From Aneurinibacillus sp. REN35 (GTDB lineage: Bacteria; Bacillota; Bacilli; Aneurinibacillales; Aneurinibacillaceae), in the NCBI RefSeq assembly GCF_041379945.2, contig NZ_JBFTXJ020000003.1, positions 482,071 through 546,070 of the forward strand: a stretch of DNA of 64,000 nucleotides. Reading direction: 5' to 3'. The notes under the pieces are model-generated. The model ran no database searches and was not told where the DNA came from. It saw nothing but the letters and a program-made list of their open reading frames with translations. The translations under genes were made by a program, and so were the position numbers. Below, piece after piece: positions 33,387 to 42,464 of the stretch (positions within the stretch are counted from its first letter, which is position 1; every line of letters begins with the position of its first letter).

Positions 33387-34789
33387 TATTGATTGTCTTG
33401 AGGTAATTTCTGTTTGCTCCACTCACTAAATCCCCCGGCTAAATTTATAACATTTGTGAAGCCGTGCGCTTGAAGCAGACTGGTCGCAATAGCGGACCTA
33501 GCACCGGACTGGCAGTGCAGCAGGATTGTTTTGTCCACAGGCAGCTCATCCATTCGCTTAGGCAGGTATCCGAGCATAATATGCTGAGCCTGTGGAATAT
33601 GTCCGCTCTCCCATTCGCTTTGATTGCGTACATCGAGCACGTGAACATCTCCTTGCTGTACGCGTTCAGCCATCTCTTCCGGCGTTTTCTCTTCATACGA
33701 TTGCAATTCTTTATACTCTCGCAGCACGGTTGGGCGAATGAAGCCAGCAATACGATCAAGACCGATGGAATACAGATCGGTTAACAGGCTGTCATGAACA
33801 TCGGAATCAGCGATGACATATATATCCTGATCATACGGCAGGAGCCATCCCGCCCAATTCGTAAAGGAGCGGTTATATGGAATATTGATGGTACCCGGTA
33901 TGTGAGCCGTAGCGAATTCATGCGCTGAACGCACGTCAAGAAGCACCGCCTGCCCGTCCATCCGCTCGGTGAGAAACGGCTTGGATGCCTCCACTTCCTC
34001 CGGCCGCTTCAGTTCGGATAGCAGTGTGGGGCCTTCCTTGTTCACATGCTTCATGACTGAAAAATAAGCGGGCGTTTCTGGCTGTCCTTCTAACAGTGTC
34101 TGCACGAACGCATTCTCATCCTCGATGGAGAAGGAGTGGTTAAAGCGTTTTTCATATCCGATTGTAGTAGAAGGAATAGCGCCGAGTGCTTTACCGCATG
34201 CGCTGCCGGCTCCATGCCCAGGCCATACCTGCATGTAATCGGGAAGCTCCTTAATACGCTGCACGGAAGCAAACATCTGCTGTGCTCCTTCCTTTGCCGC
34301 GCCGGATTGACCTACCGCTGTTTCCAGCAGATCGGGACGTCCAACATCGCCGACAAACACAAAATCTCCGGTGAATATACCGATCGGTTCACTTGCTCCG
34401 CCGTCTGTCAAAATGTAAGAAAGATGCTCCGGTGTATGACCAGGAGTATGCACCGCTTGAAATGTCAGGTTGCCTATATGAAACGTATCGTTGTTCTTGA
34501 GTAGTGTGTGCTTTTCCTCATGAATGTAAGCATATGAAGCATCGCCTTCTCCTGATAAGTACAGCATGGTATTATACCGCTTGCCGAGTTCGCGGGCGCC
34601 TGAGACGAAGTCGGCATGAATATGGGTTTCTGCTGCGGCTGTCAGTGTAAGCCCTTCTTCTTTTGCCGCCTCTAAGTAAGGTGTTAGATCTCGTCCTGGA
34701 TCAATCACGATGGCCTCGCCTGTTGCTTGACAGCCTATAAGATAGGATGCATGAGAAAGTTTTGGATTATAGAAATACCGTAGAAGCAA
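33386..34789 (-). CDS. Persulfide dioxygenase-sulfurtransferase (CstB-like)
   Basis: A 467-residue three-domain enzyme. Residues 1-250 form an ETHE1-like metallo-beta-lactamase domain with THIHADF, HTPGHTPEH, GDFVFVGDVGRPDLL and WPGHGAGSACG, an Fe(II) site for oxidising persulfides. Next comes a rhodanese-like domain without its Cys (DSDVHDS at the loop). The last domain is a true rhodanese with CQSGARSA. This order matches CstB-type fusions, which turn glutathione- or bacillithiol-type persulfide and sulfite into thiosulfate. It is convergent to the single rhodanese and is part of the same sulfide response. Confidence 0.9.
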   Translation of the reverse strand: MLLRYFYNPKLSHASYLIGCQATGEAIVIDPGRDLTPYLEAAKEEGLTLTAAAETHIHADFVSGARELGKRYNTMLYLSGEGDASYAYIHEEKHTLLKNNDTFHIGNLTFQAVHTPGHTPEHLSYILTDGGASEPIGIFTGDFVFVGDVGRPDLLETAVGQSGAAKEGAQQMFASVQRIKELPDYMQVWPGHGAGSACGKALGAIPSTTIGYEKRFNHSFSIEDENAFVQTLLEGQPETPAYFSVMKHVNKEGPTLLSELKRPEEVEASKPFLTERMDGQAVLLDVRSAHEFATAHIPGTINIPYNRSFTNWAGWLLPYDQDIYVIADSDVHDSLLTDLYSIGLDRIAGFIRPTVLREYKELQSYEEKTPEEMAERVQQGDVHVLDVRNQSEWESGHIPQAQHIMLGYLPKRMDELPVDKTILLHCQSGARSAIATSLLQAHGFTNVINLAGGFSEWSKQKLPQDNQ

Positions 34790-35087
34790 AACGAATTCCT
34801 CCTTTGTATGCGTGTCTGCTATTTTGATGTGCTATTCCTTCTTACCACATCCAGAAAAGTTTTATACATATACAGGTATAGGTTATAGGAGAAGTGGTTG
34901 TATATCGAATGGTTTGACAGAAATAAAAAAAGTGGTACAGGGTACTGTAGTATGTTTTGCGGGGAGTCAAAAAGACCAGGAAATGAGTAGCGAAGAAAAA
35001 AAGTAAGTCATTGTAAGTATAATCGATAGAATTTTAAAATGATTATAAATTGTATGGTAGCATGTAGGACAAAGCATAAGGAGGAAG
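34790..35087. other. Divergent intergenic region with two short inverted repeats
   Basis: No credible gene is present. TATAC-AG-GTATA at 34869-34880 is a CstR-like palindrome in the promoter area of the persulfide dioxygenase gene. TTGACA (34914-34919) with TACAG-GGTA-CTGTA (34936-34949) may be the promoter and operator of the oligopeptide transporter. Confidence 0.4.
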
Positions 35088-36656
35088 ATGCCAGTGTACA
35101 AACGATGCCTGCTGCTTTTTGTTCTTGCTGTATTGACATTGGTAGGATGCTCAAATGATAGTACCACTCGACCGGTCGGAGAGGTGAAAAAGAATAGCAG
35201 TTCTCCAAGGGCCGGGGGAGAACTTGTGATTAGTGATGCAACCGATGCCGATACGCTTGATCCTCATAAAGCGACATCAGCCGCTTCGATGCGGTATATC
35301 GAAAATATGTACAGTACATTGCTGCGTTATAAAAAAGGTACATATGAGGAGTTGGAAGGGGATCTTGCAACGAATTATGTAGTATCCGACGACGGTAAGA
35401 CTTATACATTTACCCTTCAGCCTGCTGCAAAATTCCATGATGGCAGCCCCCTGACTTCCCGCGATGTTATCTATTCCATTGAGCGCATTCGTCAAGAAAA
35501 AGTGCGTGCGCCGCAATTTGCTGCGGTGAAAAGCATTGAGGCTTTGGATGATCATACCGTACGTTTTCATCTAAAGGAGCCTGTAGCCCCCTTTTTAACC
35601 TTCCTTGCATATCCAATGAATGCGATTGTAAATCAAAAGGTAGTTGAGCAGCATGGCGGAAGCATTGATCGTGTCGATGCGGGAAGCGGGCCGTTCAAGC
35701 TAGTGGAGTGGAAGAAGAATCAACGGCTTGTGCTTGAGAAATTTTCCGAGTATTTCGTACAGGGACGACCCTATCTTGACCGGGTGATCTGGCGTCCGAT
35801 TCCTGATGATACGTCAAGGACGACCGCGATGCGCAACAGGGAGATTGATGTAATGCTGCAGACCACACTGCGTGATATTCGTAAGTTTCATAACAATGTA
35901 GGCACAGAAATGAAGTCGGTTACGGGTACATTCTGGGAATATGTTGGCCTTAATACATCGAAGGGGCCGCTGGCCAACCGAAAAGTTCGGCAGGCGATTG
36001 CCTGGGCTGTTGATCGGGATGCCATTAATAAAGTGGTCAAGTTCGGCAAAGCCGATGTATTGCGCGGCGGTCCGCTTCCGAAGAGCCACTGGGCTTACTC
36101 GGGTGTCAATGTATATCCAAAGCGTGATGTAGAAAAGGCGAAGCAGCTATTGCGGGAAGCAGGGTATGCGGACGGATTTGATGTCACATTGAAAGTCAGC
36201 CCAAAAAAGGAGCAGACAGATGCAGCACAGATGGTGAAACAGGAGCTTCAGGAGGTCGGCATCCGAGTAAAGGTGCTGGTGCAGGAACCTAGCGTGTTCT
36301 TTGATGCGATAGGCAAGAAAGACTTTGAGATGGCAGTAGTAGGATGGGTTGGTTTTGTAGATCCTGACGAGTTTTTTTATAACATTTTTCATACGGGAGA
36401 ACAGTGGAATCAACAGGCATACTCTAATCCAAAGGTAGATGCGCTGCTTGAGCGAGGGCGTACTGTCATGAATAAGAAAGAGAGAAAGGACGTATATGCC
36501 AAAGCGGAACGTATGATTGCTGAAGATGCGCCGATGGTATTCCTGTATATGAATCCGCAAACCACGGTATATACAAACCGGGTCCATGACTTTGACGTAC
36601 ATCCGACCGTCAGCACCATCTCACTACGGGATACATGGGTGGATCGGGATAACTGA
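35088..36656 (+). CDS. Oligopeptide ABC transporter substrate-binding lipoprotein
   Basis: A 522-residue family 5 solute-binding protein with signal peptide and lipobox LVGC near residue 21. The body has the family signature around DATDADTLDPHKATSAA and SPLTSRDVIYSIERI, typical of DppA/OppA/AppA. It captures peptides outside the membrane for the two permeases that follow. ATG at 35088 is close to AAGGAGG; an in-frame GTG at 35094 has better spacing, with the same signal peptide. First gene of a five-gene operon, ending in a terminator at 40473. Confidence 0.88.
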   Translation: MPVYKRCLLLFVLAVLTLVGCSNDSTTRPVGEVKKNSSSPRAGGELVISDATDADTLDPHKATSAASMRYIENMYSTLLRYKKGTYEELEGDLATNYVVSDDGKTYTFTLQPAAKFHDGSPLTSRDVIYSIERIRQEKVRAPQFAAVKSIEALDDHTVRFHLKEPVAPFLTFLAYPMNAIVNQKVVEQHGGSIDRVDAGSGPFKLVEWKKNQRLVLEKFSEYFVQGRPYLDRVIWRPIPDDTSRTTAMRNREIDVMLQTTLRDIRKFHNNVGTEMKSVTGTFWEYVGLNTSKGPLANRKVRQAIAWAVDRDAINKVVKFGKADVLRGGPLPKSHWAYSGVNVYPKRDVEKAKQLLREAGYADGFDVTLKVSPKKEQTDAAQMVKQELQEVGIRVKVLVQEPSVFFDAIGKKDFEMAVVGWVGFVDPDEFFYNIFHTGEQWNQQAYSNPKVDALLERGRTVMNKKERKDVYAKAERMIAEDAPMVFLYMNPQTTVYTNRVHDFDVHPTVSTISLRDTWVDRDN

Positions 36657-36697
36657 TTCTTTTATAAGCAGAGGACGAACATGGAGGTGACGCGGAT

Positions 36698-37639
36698 ATG
36701 GGAATGTATATTGTTAAGCGTGTGCTTATCGCCATTCCTGTGATGTTTGGTATTTCATTACTTTCCTTTTTTCTTATTCGTCTGGTGCCGGGAGATACAG
36801 TAACAGCGATGCTTGGAGCAAGCTATAGCGAAGAGCAGGCGGCTGCGCTTCGTGCCGAACATGGATTGGATAAGCCGCTGATTGTGCAGTATGGTATTTG
36901 GATCGGTCGCGTACTTACAGGGGATTTCGGAGAATCTTCGTTTACGGGGGAGCCGGTGCTGTATGTGATTTTAGAGCGGCTGCCAGTCACGCTTGAATTA
37001 ACCGTTTTAAGCCTTGCACTTGCCGTGCTGATCGCAATTCCTTTGGGTGCGCTGGCAGCGGTCAAGCGCAACAGCCGCTTTGATTATGGAGCGACGCTTT
37101 TTGGGATGCTGGGAGTGTCAATCCCCCGGTTCTGGCTTAGTATTCTGCTCATTTTATTTGTTTCTTTAAAGCTCGGTTGGCTGCCGTCGGGAGGATTTGT
37201 CAGCTTCACAGAAAGTCCTATTGATAATCTGCGTGGGATGGTGATGCCCGTCGTGGCGATGGGTGTATCGGTGTCCGCGGTTATTATGCGTATGACGCGG
37301 TCCTCGATGCTTGAGGTTATTGGGGCCGAGTATATCAAAATGGGAAGAGCCAAAGGGGTACCTCGCACACGGCTCATCTGGCGCCATGCACTGAAGAATG
37401 CATTGATACCCGTAGTGACCATCATCGGTATTCAAGCAGGCTATTTGCTGGGTGGAACGGTTGTAATTGAACAGATTTTTTCTCTGCCAGGCATTGGTCT
37501 ATTAGCGCTTGAAGCCATTACGAATCGGGATTACGCCTTATTGCAGGGAACCATTTTATTTATCGCCTGTGCATTCGTACTCGTAAATCTGCTTGTTGAT
37601 ATTGTCTATAGCTGGATCAATCCGAAAATTCGCTACTAG
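36698..37639 (+). CDS. Oligopeptide ABC transporter permease (DppB type)
   Basis: A 313-residue membrane permease of the DppB/OppB type. The first helix is at 8-28, followed by a large periplasmic-side loop. The cytoplasmic coupling motif reads EYIKMGRAKGVPRTRLIWRHALKNALIPV, the EAA loop that contacts the ATPases. GGAGG precedes ATG 36698. It is 41 bp after the binding protein gene and 20 bp before the second permease. Confidence 0.92.
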   Translation: MGMYIVKRVLIAIPVMFGISLLSFFLIRLVPGDTVTAMLGASYSEEQAAALRAEHGLDKPLIVQYGIWIGRVLTGDFGESSFTGEPVLYVILERLPVTLELTVLSLALAVLIAIPLGALAAVKRNSRFDYGATLFGMLGVSIPRFWLSILLILFVSLKLGWLPSGGFVSFTESPIDNLRGMVMPVVAMGVSVSAVIMRMTRSSMLEVIGAEYIKMGRAKGVPRTRLIWRHALKNALIPVVTIIGIQAGYLLGGTVVIEQIFSLPGIGLLALEAITNRDYALLQGTILFIACAFVLVNLLVDIVYSWINPKIRY

Positions 37640-37659
37640 AGTGGGGAGGCGGGTGCTTT

Positions 37660-38499
37660 ATGAAAGATGTGTGGTTTCGCTTCTATCAGAACAAGCTGGC
37701 CTTTGCCGGTTTGCTTGTGTTTATTGGATATCTTATGCTGGCCGTTCTTGGGCCGTATATTGCGCCGTATGACCCGTTTAAAATGCAGCCGAATGATATG
37801 CTGCAGGGGCCAAGCACAGCCCATCTTTTCGGTACGGACCAATTTGGACGGGATATTCTAAGCCGGGTCATATACGGCTCACAAATTTCACTGAAGGTAG
37901 GTCTCATCTCTGTTAGTATTTCTCTTGTAATCGGTGTAGCAATGGGAGTACTAGCAGCCTATTATGGGGGCTGGATTGATTCGGTTATTTCAAGAATGAC
38001 CGATGTATTGTTTTCGTTTCCAGATATTCTGCTTGCGCTTGCCTTGATGGCTGTACTTGGGCCAAGCTTAACAAATGTGATGCTTGCAATTGGCATTGTC
38101 TATATTCCGATTTTTGCACGGATTGCCCGCGGTTCTGTCCTTACAATCCGAGATGCGCTCTATATTGATGCGGCACGCTCCATCGGAGTAAATAGCTTTA
38201 CCATTATGCGGCGTCATGTGCTGCCTAATGTGCTAGCCCCTATCATTGTACAGGCAACCCTTTCCTTTGCCTTTGCGATTTTGACAGAAGCCGCACTCAG
38301 CTTTCTTGGGCTTGGGGTTGAGCCGGATACGCCATCATGGGGCATTATGCTTAATGAGGGGATCGATTATATGGAGATGGCCTGGTGGATCGCTGTGTTC
38401 CCTGGATTAGCGATTACGCTGGCTGTGCTGATTTTGAATGTGCTTGGTGATGGCCTGCGCGATGCGCTAGATCCAAGTCTTAGAGAAGATGCTTCATAA
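37660..38499 (+). CDS. Oligopeptide ABC transporter permease (DppC type)
   Basis: A 279-residue partner permease. The N-terminal domain has DPFKMQPNDMLQGPSTAHLFGTDQFGRDILSRV in its DppC/OppC form, then five core helices and the EAA loop YIDAARSIGVNSFTIMRRHVLPNV. It forms the translocation pore with the preceding permease. GGGGAGG precedes its ATG. Confidence 0.92.
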   Translation: MKDVWFRFYQNKLAFAGLLVFIGYLMLAVLGPYIAPYDPFKMQPNDMLQGPSTAHLFGTDQFGRDILSRVIYGSQISLKVGLISVSISLVIGVAMGVLAAYYGGWIDSVISRMTDVLFSFPDILLALALMAVLGPSLTNVMLAIGIVYIPIFARIARGSVLTIRDALYIDAARSIGVNSFTIMRRHVLPNVLAPIIVQATLSFAFAILTEAALSFLGLGVEPDTPSWGIMLNEGIDYMEMAWWIAVFPGLAITLAVLILNVLGDGLRDALDPSLREDAS

Positions 38500-38514
38500 G
38501 AGAGGAGATACGTG

Positions 38515-39498
38515 ATGACGGAAACGATACTAGAAGTCGAGGATTTGACGTGCCGCTTTCATACTCCAAAAGGCATCGTAGAAGCGGTGGGCGGTGTGAG
38601 CTTTCGTGTGCATCGCGGCGAGATCATGGCGCTAGTCGGTGAGTCGGGCTGTGGCAAAAGCGTGACATCACAGGCAATTATGCGCCTAATCGGTGACCGG
38701 AAGCATGAGGAGATTGGCGGGAGTGTGCGTTTTAAGGGGGCAAATCTGCTTGAGTTGAGCGAAGCGGAGATGCAGATACTTCGCGGCGATCGAATCGCGA
38801 TGATCCTTCAAGATCCGATGACTTCGCTAAATCCAGCCTATCGGATTGGTGAACAAGTGGCCGAAGTTCCGCGCATTCATCAAAAAAAAGATAAAAAAGA
38901 AGCCTGGTCCATTGCAGTCGAAATGCTGCGCAGCGTGAAGATTCCCGCACCGGAAGAGCGGGCGCGGGATTATCCTCATCAGTTCAGCGGCGGCATGCGA
39001 CAGCGCAGCATTATCGGTATGGCGCTGGCTTCAAAGCCTGATTTATTGATTGCTGATGAGCCGACAACAGCACTTGATGTTACAATTCAAGCGCAGATAC
39101 TTGATTTGATTCAGGATATGAGGAAGAAGACGGGAGCAGCGGTCGTGCTTATCACGCATGATCTAGGTGTAGTAGCAGAGGTGTGCGATTCGGTTGCTGT
39201 CATGTATGCTGGTCGTATTGTAGAACAGGCTCCGGTAAGAGAGTTGTTTGCTTCTCCGCGTCATCCGTATACGAAAGGACTGCTCGCTTCGCTTCCGAAG
39301 CCTGGAAGCAGAGAGAGGCTCAAGCCCATTGCGGGTCAGCCACCCAACCTGCATGATTTGCCGTCAGGTTGTGTATTCGCCCCGCGCTGCCCACATGCTG
39401 AATCGGTATGTACGACAAAGATGCCCCCGCTTGAGGAGACAAAAGCTACCCACCGAGTTGCCTGCTGGCTAGAGGAGAGGATTAATCATGACCAATGA
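38515..39498 (+). CDS. Oligopeptide ABC transporter ATP-binding protein (DppD type)
   Basis: A 327-residue ATPase: Walker [10 protein letters not shown]-loop [11 protein letters not shown], signature FSGGMRQR, Walker [10 protein letters not shown], and switch His in ITHD. The C-terminal oligo/dipeptide extension holds [14 protein letters not shown], the Cys cluster common to this subgroup. ATG at 38515 follows GAGGAG; a GTG three bases upstream is possible. The next gene starts 11 bp before its stop. Confidence 0.92.
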   Translation: MTETILEVEDLTCRFHTPKGIVEAVGGVSFRVHRGEIMALVGESGCGKSVTSQAIMRLIGDRKHEEIGGSVRFKGANLLELSEAEMQILRGDRIAMILQDPMTSLNPAYRIGEQVAEVPRIHQKKDKKEAWSIAVEMLRSVKIPAPEERARDYPHQFSGGMRQRSIIGMALASKPDLLIADEPTTALDVTIQAQILDLIQDMRKKTGAAVVLITHDLGVVAEVCDSVAVMYAGRIVEQAPVRELFASPRHPYTKGLLASLPKPGSRERLKPIAGQPPNLHDLPSGCVFAPRCPHAESVCTTKMPPLEETKATHRVACWLEERINHDQ

Positions 39499-40465
39499 TG
39501 AGCTAATTAGAGTAGATGGATTGCAGAAGCACTTCGCTATGTCACAAAATACGCTATCTCGTCTTCTATCCAAGGAGAAGTCAACCGTAAAGGCAGTGGA
39601 CGGCCTGTCGTTTTATGTTCACAAAGGCGAAACGCTCGGTATCGTAGGGGAATCCGGCTGTGGGAAGTCGACAATGGGCCGACTGTTGCTTCGTTTGCTG
39701 GAACCGACCGCTGGCCGCATTTTTTTCAACGGCGAAGATATCACACGTATAAAGGGGCGGGAGCTTAATCGGCGACGAAAGCATTTTCAAATGGTGTTTC
39801 AAGATCCGTATGCATCGCTTAATCCACGCATGACGATCCAACGCATTATGGAAGAACCGATGGAAACACACAGCTTGTATCAAGGTGAGCGCGACCACAA
39901 AGTACAAGAACTGCTTGAAGCGGTAGGCCTCCCTGCATCATATAGAAGCCGGTATCCGCATGAGTTCTCTGGCGGACAAAGGCAGCGTATCGGCATTGCG
40001 CGCGCGCTTGCGGTAGAGCCTGAATTTATTATTGCCGATGAGCCTGTAGCTGCGCTTGATGTATCCATTCAAGCGCAAATTTTAAACTTATTTGCGGATT
40101 TGCAAAAGGAGCGGGGATTGACGTATTTATTTATTGCACATGATTTAAGTGTTGTTCAGTATATCAGCACACGCGTCGGAGTGATGTATCTTGGGGGGCT
40201 GGTTGAGCTTGCGCCAAGCGATGTGTTGTATGATCGTCCCCTGCATCCGTATACGCAGGCGCTTCTCTCAGCAATTCCTATTCCAGATCCTACTGTTCGC
40301 AGAGAGAGAATTACACTGCATGGTGAGATGCCAAGCCCTATGAATCCTCCACAGGGCTGCCGCTTCCATACACGTTGTCCCATTGCCATGGAGGAGTGCA
40401 GGCAGAAGACACCGGTGTTTCGTGAAGTGGAGCCGAATCATTTCGTAGCTTGTCACGTAGTCTAA
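39488..40465 (+). CDS. Oligopeptide ABC transporter ATP-binding protein (DppF type)
   Basis: A 325-residue second ATPase of the pair. Walker A is GESGCGKS, the signature FSGGQRQR, Walker [13 protein letters not shown], and the switch His lies in IAHDLS. The C-terminal extension has [14 protein letters not shown]. It makes the heterodimeric motor with the preceding gene product. It overlaps that gene by 11 bp and is the last gene of the operon. Confidence 0.92.
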   Translation: MTNDELIRVDGLQKHFAMSQNTLSRLLSKEKSTVKAVDGLSFYVHKGETLGIVGESGCGKSTMGRLLLRLLEPTAGRIFFNGEDITRIKGRELNRRRKHFQMVFQDPYASLNPRMTIQRIMEEPMETHSLYQGERDHKVQELLEAVGLPASYRSRYPHEFSGGQRQRIGIARALAVEPEFIIADEPVAALDVSIQAQILNLFADLQKERGLTYLFIAHDLSVVQYISTRVGVMYLGGLVELAPSDVLYDRPLHPYTQALLSAIPIPDPTVRRERITLHGEMPSPMNPPQGCRFHTRCPIAMEECRQKTPVFREVEPNHFVACHVV

Positions 40466-40472
40466 GGTGATG

Positions 40473-40518
40473 TATCCATCAGCAAGCTGTTCTCTTTTTG
40501 CTGATGGATATTTTTTTT
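40473..40518 (+). terminator. Terminator of the oligopeptide transporter operon
   Basis: A 13-bp stem (40473-40485 with 40498-40510) is followed by T8. Confidence 0.88.
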
Positions 40519-40589
40519 GAAAAAGATAAATTTGAATAATATGAAATATAGGAAAATATACCCTCTACTTTTTCCTTATTGAAATTATG

Positions 40590-40653
40590 TTTCCCATGGT
40601 AAAAAATATAGGTGAGGGTAAATTTTTTTACGGTTAGATTTGCCTTGGGTAAA
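40590..40653 (+). promoter_or_regulatory. Two MntR-like boxes before mntA
   Basis: TTTGCCTTGGGTAAA (40639-40653) is close to the MntR box TTTGCCTTAAGGAAA known from Bacillus mnt promoters. TTTCCCATGGTAAA (40590-40603) is a weaker copy. Mn-bound MntR would repress here. Confidence 0.6.
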
Positions 40654-40727
40654 AAAAATTAAATTAAAGAAAAAAAGTAACGTTAGAGCAAGTCGGAAAT
40701 AAAGTAGAAGGAGTGAGGAGGAGAATA

Positions 40728-41681
40728 ATGAGAGTGAATCGATTATTTGTACTCAGTATGTTCTTTGCATGTATGTTTACAGTGGTGGCAGGCTGTTCAT
40801 CAACAGCTAAGCCTACAACACAGGGAGCGGCACAAAGCACAGAGGGAAAAGTGAACGTGGTAGCAACCATCGGGATGATTGGAGACATTGCAAAAAATGT
40901 CGGGGGAGAACATGTACAGGTTAATGGATTGATGGGACCGGGAGTGGACCCACATCTGTATAAAGCCACCCAAGGTGACATTGCAAAGCTTGAAAAAGCG
41001 GACGTGATTTTTTATAACGGTCTGAATTTGGAAGGGAAGATGTCGGATATTTTTGTCCGTATGGCCAAACAAAAACCGGCCATTGCCGTCTCGGAAAGCA
41101 TTGACGAAGCGGTGCTTCGCGAGCCGCCAGAGTTTCAGGGACATTATGATCCGCATATTTGGTTTGATGTAAAACTGTGGATGAAAGCGGTAGAACGGGT
41201 GCGAGACGGATTGATTGAAGTCGATGCGGAACATAAGGCAGACTATGAAAAAAACGCAGCTTCCTATCTAAAAAAGCTTGAAGAGCTTGATGCTTATGCG
41301 CGTACTCAGCTTGCTTCTATTCCTAAGGAATCGCGTGTGCTCGTTACCGCGCATGATGCCTTTGGCTATATGGGGGATGCTTACGGCATGCAGGTAATGG
41401 GGCTTCAGGGCATTAGTACGGATGCGGAATATGGGCTAAAAGATGTCCAAAACCTTGTGAATCTGCTTGTTAAGAAGAAGATCAAAGCGGTGTTTATTGA
41501 ATCGAGCGTATCGCCGCAAGCCATCAAGGCTGTTGTGCAGGGAGCAAAAGAAAAAGGTCATGAAATTACGATCGGGGGAGAATTATTTTCCGATGCGATG
41601 GGTGAAGAAGGAACGCCGGAAGGCACCTATATCGGCATGGTACGCCACAATGTGGATACGATTGTAAAAGCGCTTAAATAG
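40728..41681 (+). CDS. mntA: Manganese ABC transporter substrate-binding lipoprotein
   Basis: A 317-residue cluster-9 metal-binding lipoprotein: lipobox VAGC (Cys23), then the two-lobe fold. Likely metal ligands are His76 (GVDPHLY), His143 (YDPHIWFD), an acidic residue in GISTDAEYG (232-234), and an Asp near GELFSDAMG. The acidic third ligand and the lack of a His-rich loop fit Mn2+ more than Zn2+. ATG at 40728 follows GAGGAGGAG; an in-frame GTG at 40713 overlaps that site and is rejected. First gene of mntABCD. Confidence 0.88.
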   Translation: MRVNRLFVLSMFFACMFTVVAGCSSTAKPTTQGAAQSTEGKVNVVATIGMIGDIAKNVGGEHVQVNGLMGPGVDPHLYKATQGDIAKLEKADVIFYNGLNLEGKMSDIFVRMAKQKPAIAVSESIDEAVLREPPEFQGHYDPHIWFDVKLWMKAVERVRDGLIEVDAEHKADYEKNAASYLKKLEELDAYARTQLASIPKESRVLVTAHDAFGYMGDAYGMQVMGLQGISTDAEYGLKDVQNLVNLLVKKKIKAVFIESSVSPQAIKAVVQGAKEKGHEITIGGELFSDAMGEEGTPEGTYIGMVRHNVDTIVKALK

Positions 41682-41697
41682 CAGGGAGGACTCCATT

Positions 41698-42450
41698 ATG
41701 GTATCGGCCTTATCGGTTGAAAATATGACCGTCGCCTATCACAAAAAACCGGTGCTGCAAAGTGTCAGCTTCGCAGCACCGGAAGGCAAACTCATTGGGA
41801 TCATAGGACCCAACGGGGCAGGGAAATCAACATTAATGAAAGGCATGCTAGGTTTGGTTCCGCTTGTCTCGGGCAGTGTAAGCATCTATGGGAAGTCGTA
41901 CAAAACACAGCGAAAGATGATTGGATATGTGCCGCAGCGCGAGTCGGTTGATTGGGATTTTCCAACGAATGCGCTTGATGTTGTATTGATGGGCCGCTAC
42001 GGTCATGCCGGATTGTTTCGCCGTTTGCGTTCCGAAGATCGAAGCATCGCGCTGTCTTGCTTGGAAAAGGTAGGGATGGCTGATTTTGCCGACAGGCAGA
42101 TCAGCCAGTTATCCGGTGGACAACAGCAGCGGGTGTTTTTGGCTCGGGCATTGGCACAGGATGCGCATATCTACCTGATGGATGAGCCGTTTGCCGGGGT
42201 AGATGCGGCGACAGAGAGAGCGATTATCGCTCTGCTGACCGAATTGAAAGAGCAAGGGAAAACGGTGCTGGTCGTTCATCATGATCTGCAAACGGTTCCG
42301 GAATACTTTGACTGGGTGTTATTAATCAACTTGCAGAAGATCGCGTTCGGTCCTACAAAAGAGGTGTTTACTGCGGCGAATCTCCAGCAGGCGTACGGCG
42401 GTCGCCTTGCGTTTCTTGAGAAGAACGCGGTCATTGTCGGGGCGGAATAG
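41698..42450 (+). CDS. mntB: Manganese ABC transporter ATP-binding protein
   Basis: A 250-residue ATPase: Walker A GPNGAGKS, signature LSGGQQQR, Walker B IYLMDEPFAG, switch His in VVHHD. The ESVDWDFPTNALDVVLMGRYG region after the Q-loop is typical of zinc/manganese importers. It powers import through MntC and MntD. It is 16 bp after mntA and 14 bp before mntC. Confidence 0.92.
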   Translation: MVSALSVENMTVAYHKKPVLQSVSFAAPEGKLIGIIGPNGAGKSTLMKGMLGLVPLVSGSVSIYGKSYKTQRKMIGYVPQRESVDWDFPTNALDVVLMGRYGHAGLFRRLRSEDRSIALSCLEKVGMADFADRQISQLSGGQQQRVFLARALAQDAHIYLMDEPFAGVDAATERAIIALLTELKEQGKTVLVVHHDLQTVPEYFDWVLLINLQKIAFGPTKEVFTAANLQQAYGGRLAFLEKNAVIVGAE

Positions 42451-42464
42451 AAAGGGGGAAACGT

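Noticed and set aside
18365..34789. Mobile resistance island carrying metal genes
   Set aside because: Beyond the small IS-like remnant I see no transposase, integrase, attachment site or composition shift, so clustering by function is the simpler view.
34812..35006. Plus-strand 64-codon frame in the persulfide dioxygenase/oligopeptide gap
   Set aside because: No ribosome site, no recognisable domain, and it crosses likely promoter sequences of both flanking units.
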